Notes: generated from the letters alone by a model not told the origin. DNA of 64,000 nt from Oceanibium sediminis (GCF_003265325.1 NZ_QGNX01000006.1:1-64000), one strand, 5' to 3'; positions 17,423 through 26,947 are shown, counted from the stretch's first letter. Numbers and translations are program-made.

Positions 17423-17451
17423 GAATACGCCGCAGCAGCCGGGTCGGATCA
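17423..17451 (-). promoter_or_regulatory. Candidate RpoE(ECF11)-type promoter for the photolyase operon
   Basis: Read on the minus strand, TGATCC (17451-17446) is followed by exactly 18 bases and then TATTC (17427-17423). The spacing is the same as in the element before the chrR-like gene, and the expected start of transcription lies near 17416, some 37 bases before the photolyase ATG. Confidence 0.65.
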
Positions 17452-17525
17452 CTCACGCGGGCAAACCATTGTGCCCGCCGCCATTTTTGCAGCTTCGCCA
17501 GCGGGTCTGCCCGGACTGCCGAGGC

Positions 17526-18518
17526 TCACGCGTTCACGTCCACGACGACCCGGCCCTTGACCTGGCCCTTCAGGATCTCTGCGCCGAGCCGGGGCAGATC
17601 CGCCAGCGTGGCGGGCTGGACCATGGCCTCCAGCTTGTCCATCGGCAGCACCTCGGCAATACGGGCCCAGGCGCGCTGGCGGTTCTCGAAGGGCTGCATC
17701 ACGCTGTCGATGCCAAGCAGGTTGACGCCGCGCAGCAGGAAGGGAATGACCGTTGCGGGCAACCCGGCCCCACCGGCCAGACCGACGGCGGCGACGCTTG
17801 CGCCGTATTTCATCTGCCCGAGGACCCGCGCCAGCATCGCGCCGCCGACGGCATCGACGCAACCCGCCCATGTCTCGGTTTCCAGCGGGCGCTTGACGGT
17901 TTCGTTGATCTCCTCGCGCGCGACGATCCGGGACGCGCCAAGCGTTTTCAGATAGTCCGCCGTCTCGGGGCGGCCGGTGACGGCAGCCACCTCGTAGCCG
18001 AGGGTCGCCAGGATCGCCGTCGCGACCGAGCCGACGCCCCCTGCCGCGCCGGTGACCAGCACAGGGCCGTCGTCGGGTTTGAGCCCGTGATCCTCCAGCG
18101 CGTTGATCGCCAACATCGCGGTCAGCCCGGCGGTGCCCACCGCCATCGCCGCGCGCGGCGTCAGCCCGTCAGGCAGGGGAACCAGCCAGTCCGCCTTGAC
18201 CCGGGCTTTTTGCGCGTAACCACCCCAATGCGCTTCGCCCACGCGCCAGCCAGTCAACACAACCTTGTCGCCGGGGCTGTAGCGCGGGTCCTGCGATGTC
18301 TCGACCGTGCCGGCGAAATCGATGCCGGGCACATGGGGATAGGTCCGCACAAGGCCGCCGCCGGGGCCGATGCAGAGCCCGTCCTTGTAGTTCACGGTCG
18401 AATACTCGACGGCCACCGTCACCTCCCCCTCGGGCAGGTCGTCCAGCGTCAGCGCCTGGACAGCGGCGTGGGTCTTGCCGTCGTCGTCCTTTGTGACGAC
18501 CAATGCATCGAAGCTCAT
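17526..18518 (-). CDS. acuI: Acrylyl-CoA reductase (NADPH), MDR family
   Basis: The 330-residue zinc-independent medium-chain reductase of the YhdH/AcuI type contains YSTVNYKDGLCIGPGGGLVR near the N-terminus, the PGIDFAGTV segment and the nucleotide loop VTGAAGGVGSVA. It should reduce acrylyl-CoA to propionyl-CoA, used in DMSP and 3-hydroxypropionate metabolism of marine Rhodobacteraceae. ATG 18518 follows AGGAG; the ORF extension to 18602 was rejected. No dmd or other acu genes adjoin, so detoxification of acrylate-like electrophiles is as likely as DMSP catabolism. Confidence 0.85.
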   Translation of the reverse strand: MSFDALVVTKDDDGKTHAAVQALTLDDLPEGEVTVAVEYSTVNYKDGLCIGPGGGLVRTYPHVPGIDFAGTVETSQDPRYSPGDKVVLTGWRVGEAHWGGYAQKARVKADWLVPLPDGLTPRAAMAVGTAGLTAMLAINALEDHGLKPDDGPVLVTGAAGGVGSVATAILATLGYEVAAVTGRPETADYLKTLGASRIVAREEINETVKRPLETETWAGCVDAVGGAMLARVLGQMKYGASVAAVGLAGGAGLPATVIPFLLRGVNLLGIDSVMQPFENRQRAWARIAEVLPMDKLEAMVQPATLADLPRLGAEILKGQVKGRVVVDVNA

Positions 18519-18813
18519 CGTATTCTCCTGTTTTTCGGGGGGGATCCGCGGACCGGCCCCGTTCCTGCGCTGGCCCGACCCCTTGTCTGCTGGCCCCGTC
18601 ATCTGGCCTGTCCCTGCCCGTGGCGTTTTGTCTGAGCGCGCTGGCGGGCATCACGGCTGCTGAGACCACAAACCCGATGCCGCGCGGTCGTGTCAACCAT
18701 CCGCCCGTGCGGCGGCGGCTTCGGAAATGAAGGATCCGACAGGATTTGGCGGCCCAGACGATGCGCTTATCGCACCGACTGCGCCAGAGCCCGACAATAC
18801 CGCGCGGGGCCAG
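18519..18813. other. Intergenic region upstream of acuI
   Basis: These 295 bases contain only the AGGAG site of acuI at the left end. I see no convincing gene, hairpin with a U-tract or promoter hexamers; short ORFs here lack ribosome binding sites and family features. Confidence 0.4.
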
Positions 18814-20088
18814 TCAGGCCTGCGAGCGCATCGCGTTCATGCCGCGCCAGAGCCGGACCAGCACGGGGCGCGCGCGGCGCGGCCGCCCGGCCTTGGCCGA
18901 GCGCAGCCGGGCAAGGCGCGCGCGGTAGGATTGGGCCTGCTCCCCTGCCCAGGCGGCGGTCAGCTCGAAGGTCGCGGCCTTGTCCAGCAGCGGCAACGCC
19001 TGGTCGAGCAGCGCGATGGCGTCCTCCCGCTTTCCGGCCTGCTCGGCCAGCATGGATTTCAGCAACAACGCCTCTGCCCGCGCGAGGGCCAGTTCGGCGT
19101 TGCGCCGCCCGATGACATGGCGCAGCACGGGGGCCGTGTCGGCCTGCTCTAGTTGCTCAAGCGTCCCGACCTCGGGGCAGCGGGACAGGTCCGGCGTCAG
19201 GTCCGCGACCGTCACGCTGCCCCAGCGCGCGCAAAGCGCGGCGTTTCCGTCCGCGAATTTCGCGGTGATTGCCGCGACATCCGCGCGCGACAGGCTGAGT
19301 GGGTCGGTGCACGGCACCTCCTCGGCGTTGATGTCCCGGCAGATCGGCGGAACGTCCGAGCGCGCGCCATCGTTCGACGGCCCCACGATCTGGTTCATCA
19401 GCGCAACTGTGCGATAGTCGAGCCGCCGGTTCACCCGCGCCTCGGGCACGAAACCCTCCGTGTTCAGCCCCAGCCGGTCCTCAAGCCAGGGCACGGGGCC
19501 GGGGCGGAACGGCACCGGAACAATGCTTGCATCCCCGAAGGCCTTGGCCCAGCGCGTCAGCATCCCGTGGTAGTCGTAGTAACTGTTCCCCGGCCCGATC
19601 GAGCGCACCAGCCGCCCGGAGATATGCAGCCCGCAACGCGACATGGTCGAGCCGAGCGAGAGCCCCATGTCCGCCTGCGGCCTGAGGAAACAGACGATTT
19701 CGATCGAGGCGAAAAAGGGGCGCAACAGCCCGGCGGCGAAATCGACGGCGGCCTGTGTCTTCATCCGGCTGTGGCAATGTTCGCTGGTGATCAGGAAAAC
19801 CGTCGCGCCGCTGGCCCGCGCCGCCGCCACCTCGTCACGCAGGGCGGCGCTGCGCAGGGCGCGAAAGGCGGCGTGATCGCGCGGCGAATTGACGCCGAAC
19901 TTGGCGAAACCGTCCTCGACCTCATCCGCGGTGCGCGCCATGACGGACAGGGCGCGGTGATTTGGCACGCCAAGGCTTTGCGCCAGCCACACCCCCTGCG
20001 CCAGCAGGGCACGGCGATTGGCTTGCGCCCATTCCTGGAACGCCGTGCTGCCGGTCTTTTCCGTGCCGATATGTAAAAGCAGCTTCAC
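18814..20088 (-). CDS. Sulfotransferase-like protein with C-terminal helical region
   Basis: The 424-residue protein starts MKLLLHIGTEKTGSTAFQEW, which matches the 5'-phosphosulfate-binding loop of sulfotransferase-fold proteins (H-x-G-x-x-K-T-G-S-T). A second conserved region, FLITSEHCHSRMK and VCFLRPQADMGLSLGS, resembles the 3'-phosphate-binding segment. Residues after about 330 are rich in Ala and Leu with TPR-like spacing (RAEALLLKSMLAEQAGKREDAIALLDQALPLLDK). Acceptor substrate is unknown; carbohydrate sulfation is a possibility. It stands alone between acuI and the YeeE pair, so context gives no help. Confidence 0.6.
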   Translation of the reverse strand: MKLLLHIGTEKTGSTAFQEWAQANRRALLAQGVWLAQSLGVPNHRALSVMARTADEVEDGFAKFGVNSPRDHAAFRALRSAALRDEVAAARASGATVFLITSEHCHSRMKTQAAVDFAAGLLRPFFASIEIVCFLRPQADMGLSLGSTMSRCGLHISGRLVRSIGPGNSYYDYHGMLTRWAKAFGDASIVPVPFRPGPVPWLEDRLGLNTEGFVPEARVNRRLDYRTVALMNQIVGPSNDGARSDVPPICRDINAEEVPCTDPLSLSRADVAAITAKFADGNAALCARWGSVTVADLTPDLSRCPEVGTLEQLEQADTAPVLRHVIGRRNAELALARAEALLLKSMLAEQAGKREDAIALLDQALPLLDKAATFELTAAWAGEQAQSYRARLARLRSAKAGRPRRARPVLVRLWRGMNAMRSQA

Positions 20089-20210
20089 GAGCTTTTTACC
20101 GCCTTAAATTTGCCGGGTCGCAGCCCTTGCACCCGGGACGATCCTAAGCGCAAAAGGTAAACGAATTTTCAGGGCCCCGCCCCCGCGGGCCCCAAGACTG
20201 GAGCCGATTG

Positions 20211-20642
20211 ATGGAAACAACCTTCACCCCCCTCATGTCACTCGCCGGAGGCGCGCTGATCGGGCTTTCGGCCGTCGTCCTCATGGCGACGGTCGGTCGT
20301 ATCGCCGGGATCAGCGGTATCATAGCCGGTGTGCTCTCCCCGACGAGGGACGGAGGATTTTCACTGCGGCTCGCCTTCCTCATCGGGCTTCTGGCGGCGA
20401 TGCCGCTGGCGCTGCTGGTTGCCCCGCAGCCCGAGATCGCTCTGACGGACACGCCCATCCTTCTGATCCTCGGCGGGTTGCTGGTCGGCTACGGCGCGGT
20501 ACGCGGCGGGGGGTGCACCAGCGGGCACGGCGTCTGCGGCCTGTCGCGGCTGTCCACACGCTCGCTGGTGGCGACGGCCACCTTCATGGTCGTGGCGGCG
20601 CTGACCGTCTTCGTCATGCGCCATGTGCTGGGGGTGTCGTGA
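20211..20642 (+). CDS. YeeE/YedE family transporter subunit (first half)
   Basis: The 143-residue membrane protein has four predicted helices and the signature RGGGCTSGHGVCGLSRLSTRS near residues 98-118, with two cysteines of the kind that relay sulfur in YeeE-type thiosulfate transporters. ATG 20211 is preceded by GGAG. The stop shares one base with the start of the next gene, so the two halves are translationally coupled and likely assemble as one transporter. Substrate (thiosulfate or another sulfur species) is inferred. Confidence 0.82.
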   Translation: METTFTPLMSLAGGALIGLSAVVLMATVGRIAGISGIIAGVLSPTRDGGFSLRLAFLIGLLAAMPLALLVAPQPEIALTDTPILLILGGLLVGYGAVRGGGCTSGHGVCGLSRLSTRSLVATATFMVVAALTVFVMRHVLGVS

Positions 20643-21067
20643 TGGGTCCCGTCTTTGCCGCGCTCTCTGGTCTGATCTTCGGGCTGGGCCTGATCGTTTC
20701 GGGGATGATCAACCCCGCCAAGGTGCTGAACTTCCTTGATATCGCGGGCCAGTGGGATCCCAGCCTGGCCTTCGTGATGGCCGGGGCGATCGCCGTCACC
20801 CTGCCGGGCTACCGGCTGGTGCACCGCCGCTCCGGGCCGATGCTGCATCCGATGTTCCACCTGCCGACCCGGCAGGACCTGGATCGCCAGCTGATCGGCG
20901 GCTCGGCCATCTTCGGGCTCGGCTGGGGCATCGCCGGGCTGTGCCCCGGCCCCGCGATGACGGCCCTGCCGCTGATGGAGGGGGGGACCATGCTGTTCAC
21001 CACCGCCATGCTGATCGGCATCGCGCTTGCCAGCTACCAGGCCCGCGCGCCGCGCACCGCGACGTAA
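20642..21067 (+). CDS. DUF6691 / YeeE-YedE family transporter subunit (second half)
   Basis: The 141-residue membrane protein (MGPVFAALSGLIFGLGLIVSGM) carries GLGWGIAGLCPGPAMTAL near residues 93-110, the second cysteine-containing motif of the YeeE/YedE fold. It is the partner of the preceding gene: TGA and ATG overlap by one base. A strong 13-bp hairpin follows the stop. Larger single-chain YeeE proteins contain both halves, so this is the split version, common in Proteobacteria next to sulfur-responsive regulators; no such regulator adjoins here. Confidence 0.8.
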   Translation: MGPVFAALSGLIFGLGLIVSGMINPAKVLNFLDIAGQWDPSLAFVMAGAIAVTLPGYRLVHRRSGPMLHPMFHLPTRQDLDRQLIGGSAIFGLGWGIAGLCPGPAMTALPLMEGGTMLFTTAMLIGIALASYQARAPRTAT

Positions 21068-21072
21068 CCGGC

Positions 21073-21106
21073 TGGCCTGACGCGCTCCGAGGGGCGCGTC
21101 AGGCCA
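21073..21106 (+). terminator. Hairpin terminator after the YeeE/YedE pair
   Basis: A perfect 13-bp inverted repeat (21073-21085 with 21094-21106; loop of eight) begins six bases after the stop. There is no U-tract, so it may need Rho or act as an RNA-stabilising hairpin; it could also serve dusA transcription from the other strand. Confidence 0.55.
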
Positions 21107-21165
21107 ACACCGGCGCAGCGCCAGCGACATCGGCGCTGACGGTATCGTGTAGCATACTCTTCAGC

Positions 21166-22188
21166 TCAGGCGGCCTGCGGAACGACCTCGGCCAATGCAT
21201 CCTCGAGCAATTCCGGGCCACCCTGTTTCAGCCGCTGGTGGTCCGACAACACCCTGCGAAACGCCCGCGCGCCGGGACGACCGGCGAAAACCCCGAGCAT
21301 GTGGCGCGTGACGTGATGCAGCGGCGTACCCTTCGTGCGCTCCGCCTCGATATAGGGCAGCATGGCGCGCACCGCCTCTTCGGGCGCGACCACCGGCGTA
21401 TCGGCCCCGTAGATCCGCTGATCCGCATGGGCGAGGATATCCCACGGCTGGTGATAGGCAGCCCGCCCGATCATCACGCCGTCAACCCCCTCTGCCAGAT
21501 GGTCCTGCGCCTGCTCCAGCGAGGTTACACCGCCGTTCAACCCGATCCACAACTCGGGGAAACGCGCCTTCATCGCCAGCACCAATGGATAGTCGAGGGG
21601 CGGAATCTCCCTGTTTTCCTTGGGGTTGAGCCCCTGCAACCAGGCCTTGCGCGCGTGGATCGTGACCTGGCGGACACCGGCCCCGATCATCGCCTCCAGA
21701 AACGCGGGCAAGGCCTGCGCGGGGTCCTGCTCATCCACGCCGATCCGGCATTTGACCGTGACCGGCGTGTCGCCCGCGGCGCCCTGCATCGCCTTGACGC
21801 AATCCGCCACCAGCGCGGGATCGCGCATCAACACCGCGCCGAAACAGCCCGATTGCACCCGGTCCGACGGGCAACCGACGTTGAGATTGATCTCGTCATA
21901 CCCGAACGTGGTCGCGATCCGCGTCGCCTCCGCCAGCATGGCAGGGTCCGATCCGCCAAGCTGAAGCGCGACAGGGTGCTCATCCTGATCGTAGTCCAGC
22001 AGGTAATGCGCGCCGCCCCGCACCAGCGCGGCGGCTGTCACCATCTCGGTGTACAACAGCGTTTCCCTGCTGAGCCGGCGATGGAACCACCGGCAATGGC
22101 GATCGGTCCAGTCCATCATGGGGGCGACGGAAAGCCGCGCGGCCCGACGGACGTCGGTAACCCGTTGTTTTCCTGGCTCTGCGCTCAT
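21166..22188 (-). CDS. dusA: tRNA dihydrouridine(20/20a) synthase DusA
   Basis: The 340-residue flavoenzyme reduces uridine 20/20a in tRNA D-loops. SVAPMMDWTDRHCRWFHR at the N-terminus is the DusA FMN motif, NLNVGCPSDRVQSGCFGAVLM holds the catalytic cysteine region, and IHARKAWLQGLNPKENR is DusA-specific. ATG 22188 was chosen because AGGTGA lies just upstream; ATG 22206 has a worse site. Monocistronic and housekeeping. Confidence 0.92.
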   Translation of the reverse strand: MSAEPGKQRVTDVRRAARLSVAPMMDWTDRHCRWFHRRLSRETLLYTEMVTAAALVRGGAHYLLDYDQDEHPVALQLGGSDPAMLAEATRIATTFGYDEINLNVGCPSDRVQSGCFGAVLMRDPALVADCVKAMQGAAGDTPVTVKCRIGVDEQDPAQALPAFLEAMIGAGVRQVTIHARKAWLQGLNPKENREIPPLDYPLVLAMKARFPELWIGLNGGVTSLEQAQDHLAEGVDGVMIGRAAYHQPWDILAHADQRIYGADTPVVAPEEAVRAMLPYIEAERTKGTPLHHVTRHMLGVFAGRPGARAFRRVLSDHQRLKQGGPELLEDALAEVVPQAA

Positions 22189-22376
22189 GGTCACCTGACC
22201 GGTCATCCTCGATCTTGGGGCGTTTTGCCCCCGTTTCCGTGGGTGGCGCAACAAAATGTTGCCCTGTCCCCGATTGTTCTGCCGCCCTCGAACTCCGGCG
22301 AAGCCTCGCCCTGAACGGTGACCCGGGTGAATAGCATCAAGAAGCTCGGGAAGGAAGACGGATGCCTCTGCCCCGA

Positions 22377-25300
22377 TCAGCCCCTGTCGGGGCGCATGTC
22401 GTCGATCACCGCGTAGAACGCCGGCAGCACCAGCAGGATCAGCACCGTGGCGGCCAGAAGGCCGAAGACCACGGCAATCACCAGCGGCTTGAGCGTCTGC
22501 GCCTGGGTCGAGGTTTCCAGCAGCAGGGGCGCCATGCCCATGATCGTGGTCGAGACGGACACGAAGATCGGCCGGAACCGCGCGCGCACCGCCTCCCCGG
22601 CGGCGTGGCTGGCCGAGCGGCCCTCGGCGCGGCGGGACTTGATGACGCCGACCAGAAGGATGGCGTTGTTCACCACGATCCCGGCCAGCGATGCCGCGCC
22701 CACGAGCGATGGCATGGAGATGTTGTATCCCATCAGCACATGCCCCCAGATCACGCCCAGGAAGGCCAGCGGAATGGTGAGCATCACGATCAGCGGCTCG
22801 ACGTAGCTGCGGAACTGGAAGCTGAGCACGATGTAGACGCCCACCAGCCCGATCACGAACCCGCGCAGGATCGAACCGACGGTTTCAGCCGCGTTCGCCG
22901 CCTGCCCGCCGATCTCGAAGCCAAGGCCGCGGGTTGCGGCGGCAAGCTCCGGCAGGAAGCCCTCGGCCAGCCGGGCGGTGATCGCATCGGCGTTGCCGAT
23001 GCGCCCGCCCACGTCCGCGGAAACGGTCAGGGTGCGCAGACCGTTGCGCCGGGCGATGCTGCCCCAGCCCCGCGCCTCGGAAAGGGTGGCGATGCTGGCC
23101 AGCGGCACGCTGCCGCCGCCGGGAAGGGCGATCTCGAACGTGGCCAGGTCGGCGCGGGTGTCGCGGTCGGTCTCGCTCAAGCGGACCTCCAGATCCCAGG
23201 CAAGGTCGCCCTGCCGGATCTCGGCAAGCCGGGTGCCAAGGAAGGCGGCGCGCACCTGCGCCGAGACGTCGCTGGCCGTCAGGCCAAGGGCCTCGGCCCC
23301 CGGCGACAGGCTCAGCCGCACCTCAGGCGCGCCGGGGCGCAGGTCGAGGATCGCGTTGCGCACACCGGCGTAGGTTTGCAGCTCGGCCAGGGCGTTGCGC
23401 CCCGCGGATTCTAGCGTCGCCAGGTCTGGATGGGTCAGGCGCAGCTCCAGCGCGATGCCTTGTGGGCCGATGCCCGGCTCGGTCAGGATCAGCGAGGTGA
23501 CGCCGGGCAACGGCCCGGTTTCCTCGCGCCATAGGGTCACGATCTCGTCCAGCGTGCTGGCGCGCGTCTCGGCCCCCAGAAGGTCCACGGCCACGGTGGC
23601 GACATGGGCGCCCGCCTCGCCCGCCGACAGGTTGCGCCCCATGCGGGTAATGCGGCGGATCACCAGCGGTTGCGCGCCCGGTTGCCGTGGCGAGAGTTGT
23701 TCGTTCACGCGTTGAAGCGCGGCCTCCACCTGCGCGACGGCTTCGCTGGTGCGCGCCAGCGGTGTGCCCGCGGGCAGCATCAGCCGCGCTTCCAGCACGT
23801 CGCCGTCGATATCGGGCATCGCCTCGCGCTTGACCACGCCGCCGCCGAGCGCGCCAACGGTCAGGATCAGCGCCCCGATGGACAGCCCCGCCACCAGCCA
23901 GCGCCCGCGGATCGCGGCATCGGCCAGCCGACCCACGCCGCGTTCGCGCAGGGCGTCGAACCCGGCATCGAAGCGGCGACGGAAGCGCGACGGCGCGACC
24001 TCTTTCAAGCCGCCCTTCAGGTGGTGCGGCAGGATCAGGAACGCCTCGACCAGCGAGGCGGCAAGCGCCGCCAGCAGGACGACCGGCAGCACCTCAAGCA
24101 CGGCGCCCAGTTCCCCGGCAAGAAACGCCAGCGGCAGGAACACGGCCATCGTGGTCAGAAAGGACGAGATGACGCCGGGCGCGACCGCGCCGACCCCGGC
24201 AGCCACGGTTTGAACCGTTGCGCCCTTGGCGGCGTGCACGGCGATCGAATCCGCGATCACGATGGAATCGTCCATCACGATGCCGATCGCCATGAGCAGG
24301 GCCACCAGCGTCATCATGTTCAGGCTGAGCCCCGTCAGCGCCATCCACAGGAAGGCCCCCGCGAACGCCACCGGCAGGCCCATCGCGGCCCAGATCGCGA
24401 ATCCGGGGCGGAAGAACAGGCTCATCACGGCCACGACCAGCACAAGGCCGATCACGCCGTTCTGCACCAGCATCAGCAGGCGGTCACGGATGATGGAGGT
24501 GACATCCTGCACCACCTCCACCTTGACGGTGTCGGGCAGGATGGTCGTCTCCTCCGCTACAAGGGCGGTGACGGCGTCGAACACACGCAGCGCATCGGCG
24601 TCAAGCGCCTTGGCGACGTCGATCAGGATCGCGGGCGTGCCATCCACGAAGGCGCGGTCATGGGGCGGCTCGAACCTTTCCTCGATCACCGCCACGTCGC
24701 CCAGTGTCAGAGTTGCGCCATTGGGCTGCACCAGCACCGGGATCCCGGCCAGCGCCACCGCCGTGTCCCGCTCGGCGGTGAAGCGCAGCGTCAGGTCCGC
24801 GCCCGCCCCTTCCAGCGTCCCCGCGGGCAGGTCTATGTTCTGCGTGGCGATGGCAGCGGCCAGTGCCGCGGGCGTCAGCCCGTGGCTTGCAAGGACCGCC
24901 TCGCGCGCCGAGACCCGGAACGTGCGCGTCCCGAGCCCCGAACGGTTCACCGTCGCCACCCCGGGCAGCGCGGACAGGCGGTCGGACAGCGCGTCGGCAT
25001 AAAGGTCCAGTTCGCCCAGCGGCAGCTCGCCCGAGACGGCGACGGAGGTAACCGGATCGGTTCGATGCAACTCGCGGGTAATGGCGGGATCCGCGCTGTC
25101 CGGGAATGTGTCGATCGCCGAAACCTCGGTCCGCAGGGAATTGACGAAACGAAGTGAGTCGTTGCCGGGCGCCATGCTTGCCACGGCCTGCGCGCGCCCG
25201 GTCTGCGCGGTGCAGGTCAGGGTCTCCAGCCCCTCCACGCCCTGCAGCCCGTCCCAGAGCGGCGCGCAGATCGCGCTTTCCACGTCCTCGGCGGAAGCGC

Positions 25301-25451
25301 CGCGCCAGGGCACGGTGATCTCTGCCTCGACGGCGCGGAAATCGGGGAAAGTCTCGCGCAGCAGGCCCGGGGCTGCCAGGATACCGGCGGCCAGAAACAG
25401 CAGCAGCAGCAGGTTGCCCGCCGTCGGATGCCCGGTGAACCAGCGGATCAT
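22377..25451 (-). CDS. RND efflux transporter, inner-membrane pump subunit
   Basis: The 1024-residue protein is a full-length RND permease (AcrB/MexB superfamily). A first helix is at residues 10-30, the large periplasmic loop follows, and IGIVMDDSIVIADS in the TM4 region carries the proton-relay aspartates. The C-terminal half repeats the plan (SLAGIVVNNAILLVGVIK). Together with the adaptor upstream it should export small toxic compounds; no outer-membrane factor gene adjoins, so it probably borrows a TolC homologue. The start overlaps the adaptor stop by four bases (ATGA). Confidence 0.92.
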   Translation of the reverse strand: MIRWFTGHPTAGNLLLLLFLAAGILAAPGLLRETFPDFRAVEAEITVPWRGASAEDVESAICAPLWDGLQGVEGLETLTCTAQTGRAQAVASMAPGNDSLRFVNSLRTEVSAIDTFPDSADPAITRELHRTDPVTSVAVSGELPLGELDLYADALSDRLSALPGVATVNRSGLGTRTFRVSAREAVLASHGLTPAALAAAIATQNIDLPAGTLEGAGADLTLRFTAERDTAVALAGIPVLVQPNGATLTLGDVAVIEERFEPPHDRAFVDGTPAILIDVAKALDADALRVFDAVTALVAEETTILPDTVKVEVVQDVTSIIRDRLLMLVQNGVIGLVLVVAVMSLFFRPGFAIWAAMGLPVAFAGAFLWMALTGLSLNMMTLVALLMAIGIVMDDSIVIADSIAVHAAKGATVQTVAAGVGAVAPGVISSFLTTMAVFLPLAFLAGELGAVLEVLPVVLLAALAASLVEAFLILPHHLKGGLKEVAPSRFRRRFDAGFDALRERGVGRLADAAIRGRWLVAGLSIGALILTVGALGGGVVKREAMPDIDGDVLEARLMLPAGTPLARTSEAVAQVEAALQRVNEQLSPRQPGAQPLVIRRITRMGRNLSAGEAGAHVATVAVDLLGAETRASTLDEIVTLWREETGPLPGVTSLILTEPGIGPQGIALELRLTHPDLATLESAGRNALAELQTYAGVRNAILDLRPGAPEVRLSLSPGAEALGLTASDVSAQVRAAFLGTRLAEIRQGDLAWDLEVRLSETDRDTRADLATFEIALPGGGSVPLASIATLSEARGWGSIARRNGLRTLTVSADVGGRIGNADAITARLAEGFLPELAAATRGLGFEIGGQAANAAETVGSILRGFVIGLVGVYIVLSFQFRSYVEPLIVMLTIPLAFLGVIWGHVLMGYNISMPSLVGAASLAGIVVNNAILLVGVIKSRRAEGRSASHAAGEAVRARFRPIFVSVSTTIMGMAPLLLETSTQAQTLKPLVIAVVFGLLAATVLILLVLPAFYAVIDDMRPDRG

Positions 25452-26746
25452 TCCGCCGCCCCGACGGGCAGAAGCGCCATGCCGGGGATCGCGGGCACGA
25501 TGTCGTCAAGCACCACGCGCTCACCCGGGGAAAGCCCCTCGGCAATCACCACCTGCCCACCTTGGGCAAAGGCGACGGTGACGGGGCGCAACTCCAGCAG
25601 GTCGCCGGGGCCTGCGAGGCGCACCATGCCCCCGTGAAGCGCCGACTCGGGGATCGCGATCACCCCGCTTTTCGGCGCCCCCGTGAAAGCAAGCTGCACC
25701 TGCATGTTGGGCACCAGCGGCAAGCGGCGGGGTGGGTCGGCACCGGCGTAGGGGTCGTCGACCGTCACCACCACGGGCACCGTGCGCGCACGGGGATCCA
25801 GCGCGCCCTCGATCCGGCTGACGCGGGCGGGCCATGACTGGGCCGAGTCCGCCAGCGGGCTGAGCGTCACGTCGATCCCGATGGTTGGCCCATCGCGCAT
25901 CATGTCCTCCAGGGTGATCGCCCCGGGCGCGCTGGCGACGAGGCGGCGAAAGCTCGCGATCGGCAGATGCGCCACCACCTCGGCCGTGGCGATCCCGTTG
26001 GCGCGGATGACCACCTGGCCGGGTGCGACGGTCTGGAACCGCTCGGCGCTGACCTCGGTGACGCGCAGATCGAAGGGCGTTGTCAGCGTGGTCCGCGCGA
26101 GCGCGCGGCGCGCCCGGTCGAGGGCGGCCTGCGTCCGCGCGGTCTGCGCCGCGATCCGCGCCTTGCGCGACGGGATCAGGGCCAGCGTGTTTTCCAGCTC
26201 CGCCACCGTGCGGCGGGCCAGAAGCGTGGCGCGCTCTGCCTCGTCCAGGCGGGCTTGCGGGGACGCGCCCTGTTTGGTCAGGCTGCGGATCCGCGCCAGG
26301 TCCCCCTCGGCCAGCGCCAGGCGGTCCCGCTCCAGGTCCAGGATGCGGGCGGTGTTGGCGGCCTCGGCGCTGAGTTGCGCACCTTCGGATGCGAGCGCGT
26401 CCAGGTCGGCCCCCGCCTGCGCCAGCGCAAGCTCGTAATCCGTGGGATCGATGCGCAACACTTCTGTTTCGGCGGGGAGCAACCGCCCCGGCTCAAGGTC
26501 CGGGTGGCGCCAGATCACCTCTCCCTGCACTTCGGCCACGGCGACCCAGGTGTCGGCGGCGCGCAGGTTCCCCCAGCCGGTGGCCGTGGGGCGAAGATCC
26601 TGCGCCGCGACCGTGAGCACGCGGACAGGATGGGCCGGCTCACCCCCCTCAACCCGGGCGGGTTCCGGCGCGGAGGAGATCATCCAGCCCGCCGCCGCGA
26701 CCCCGAGCGCGATGGGAACCAATGCGAGGAAAGGGGCAACGCGCAT
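25448..26746 (-). CDS. RND efflux adaptor (membrane fusion protein)
   Basis: The 432-residue periplasmic adaptor starts MRVAPFLALVPIALGVAAAG, a membrane anchor/signal, followed by the barrel-sandwich half WVAVAEVQGEVIWRHPDLEPG, a long coiled coil (about residues 100-200, ELALAQAGADLDALASEGAQ and following), the second lipoyl half and beta-barrel. ATG 26746 is chosen; the longer ORF start at 26821 precedes the hydrophobic segment with non-homologous sequence. It is the first gene of the efflux operon, divergent from the TetR regulator. Confidence 0.88.
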   Translation of the reverse strand: MRVAPFLALVPIALGVAAAGWMISSAPEPARVEGGEPAHPVRVLTVAAQDLRPTATGWGNLRAADTWVAVAEVQGEVIWRHPDLEPGRLLPAETEVLRIDPTDYELALAQAGADLDALASEGAQLSAEAANTARILDLERDRLALAEGDLARIRSLTKQGASPQARLDEAERATLLARRTVAELENTLALIPSRKARIAAQTARTQAALDRARRALARTTLTTPFDLRVTEVSAERFQTVAPGQVVIRANGIATAEVVAHLPIASFRRLVASAPGAITLEDMMRDGPTIGIDVTLSPLADSAQSWPARVSRIEGALDPRARTVPVVVTVDDPYAGADPPRRLPLVPNMQVQLAFTGAPKSGVIAIPESALHGGMVRLAGPGDLLELRPVTVAFAQGGQVVIAEGLSPGERVVLDDIVPAIPGMALLPVGAAE

Positions 26747-26947
26747 GGCCTCAGCCCCGCGCCGGGGTATTGTCGCGCAAGGCCATAACCTTGGCGGCGA
26801 GGGACGGATACGGCGCACCACCCGCCATGGGACGCAGCCCGATCTGCGTTTGGAAACAGCTGGTTGGGGCGGTCTTGGGGCGCATGGCGGGGCCTCTCTG
26901 TCGGTAGCATCCGACTCGGACTCGAGGTTGCTATTGGCGGGAGTATA

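Noticed and set aside
22371-22392. Short inverted repeat at the end of the RND pump gene as a terminator
   Set aside because: The stem is only about six base pairs, overlaps the coding end and has no U-tract.
23604-25157. 517-residue rightward ORF antisense to the RND pump
   Set aside because: Composition is dominated by Gln, Arg, His and Gly, typical of the antisense of a hydrophobic protein gene.
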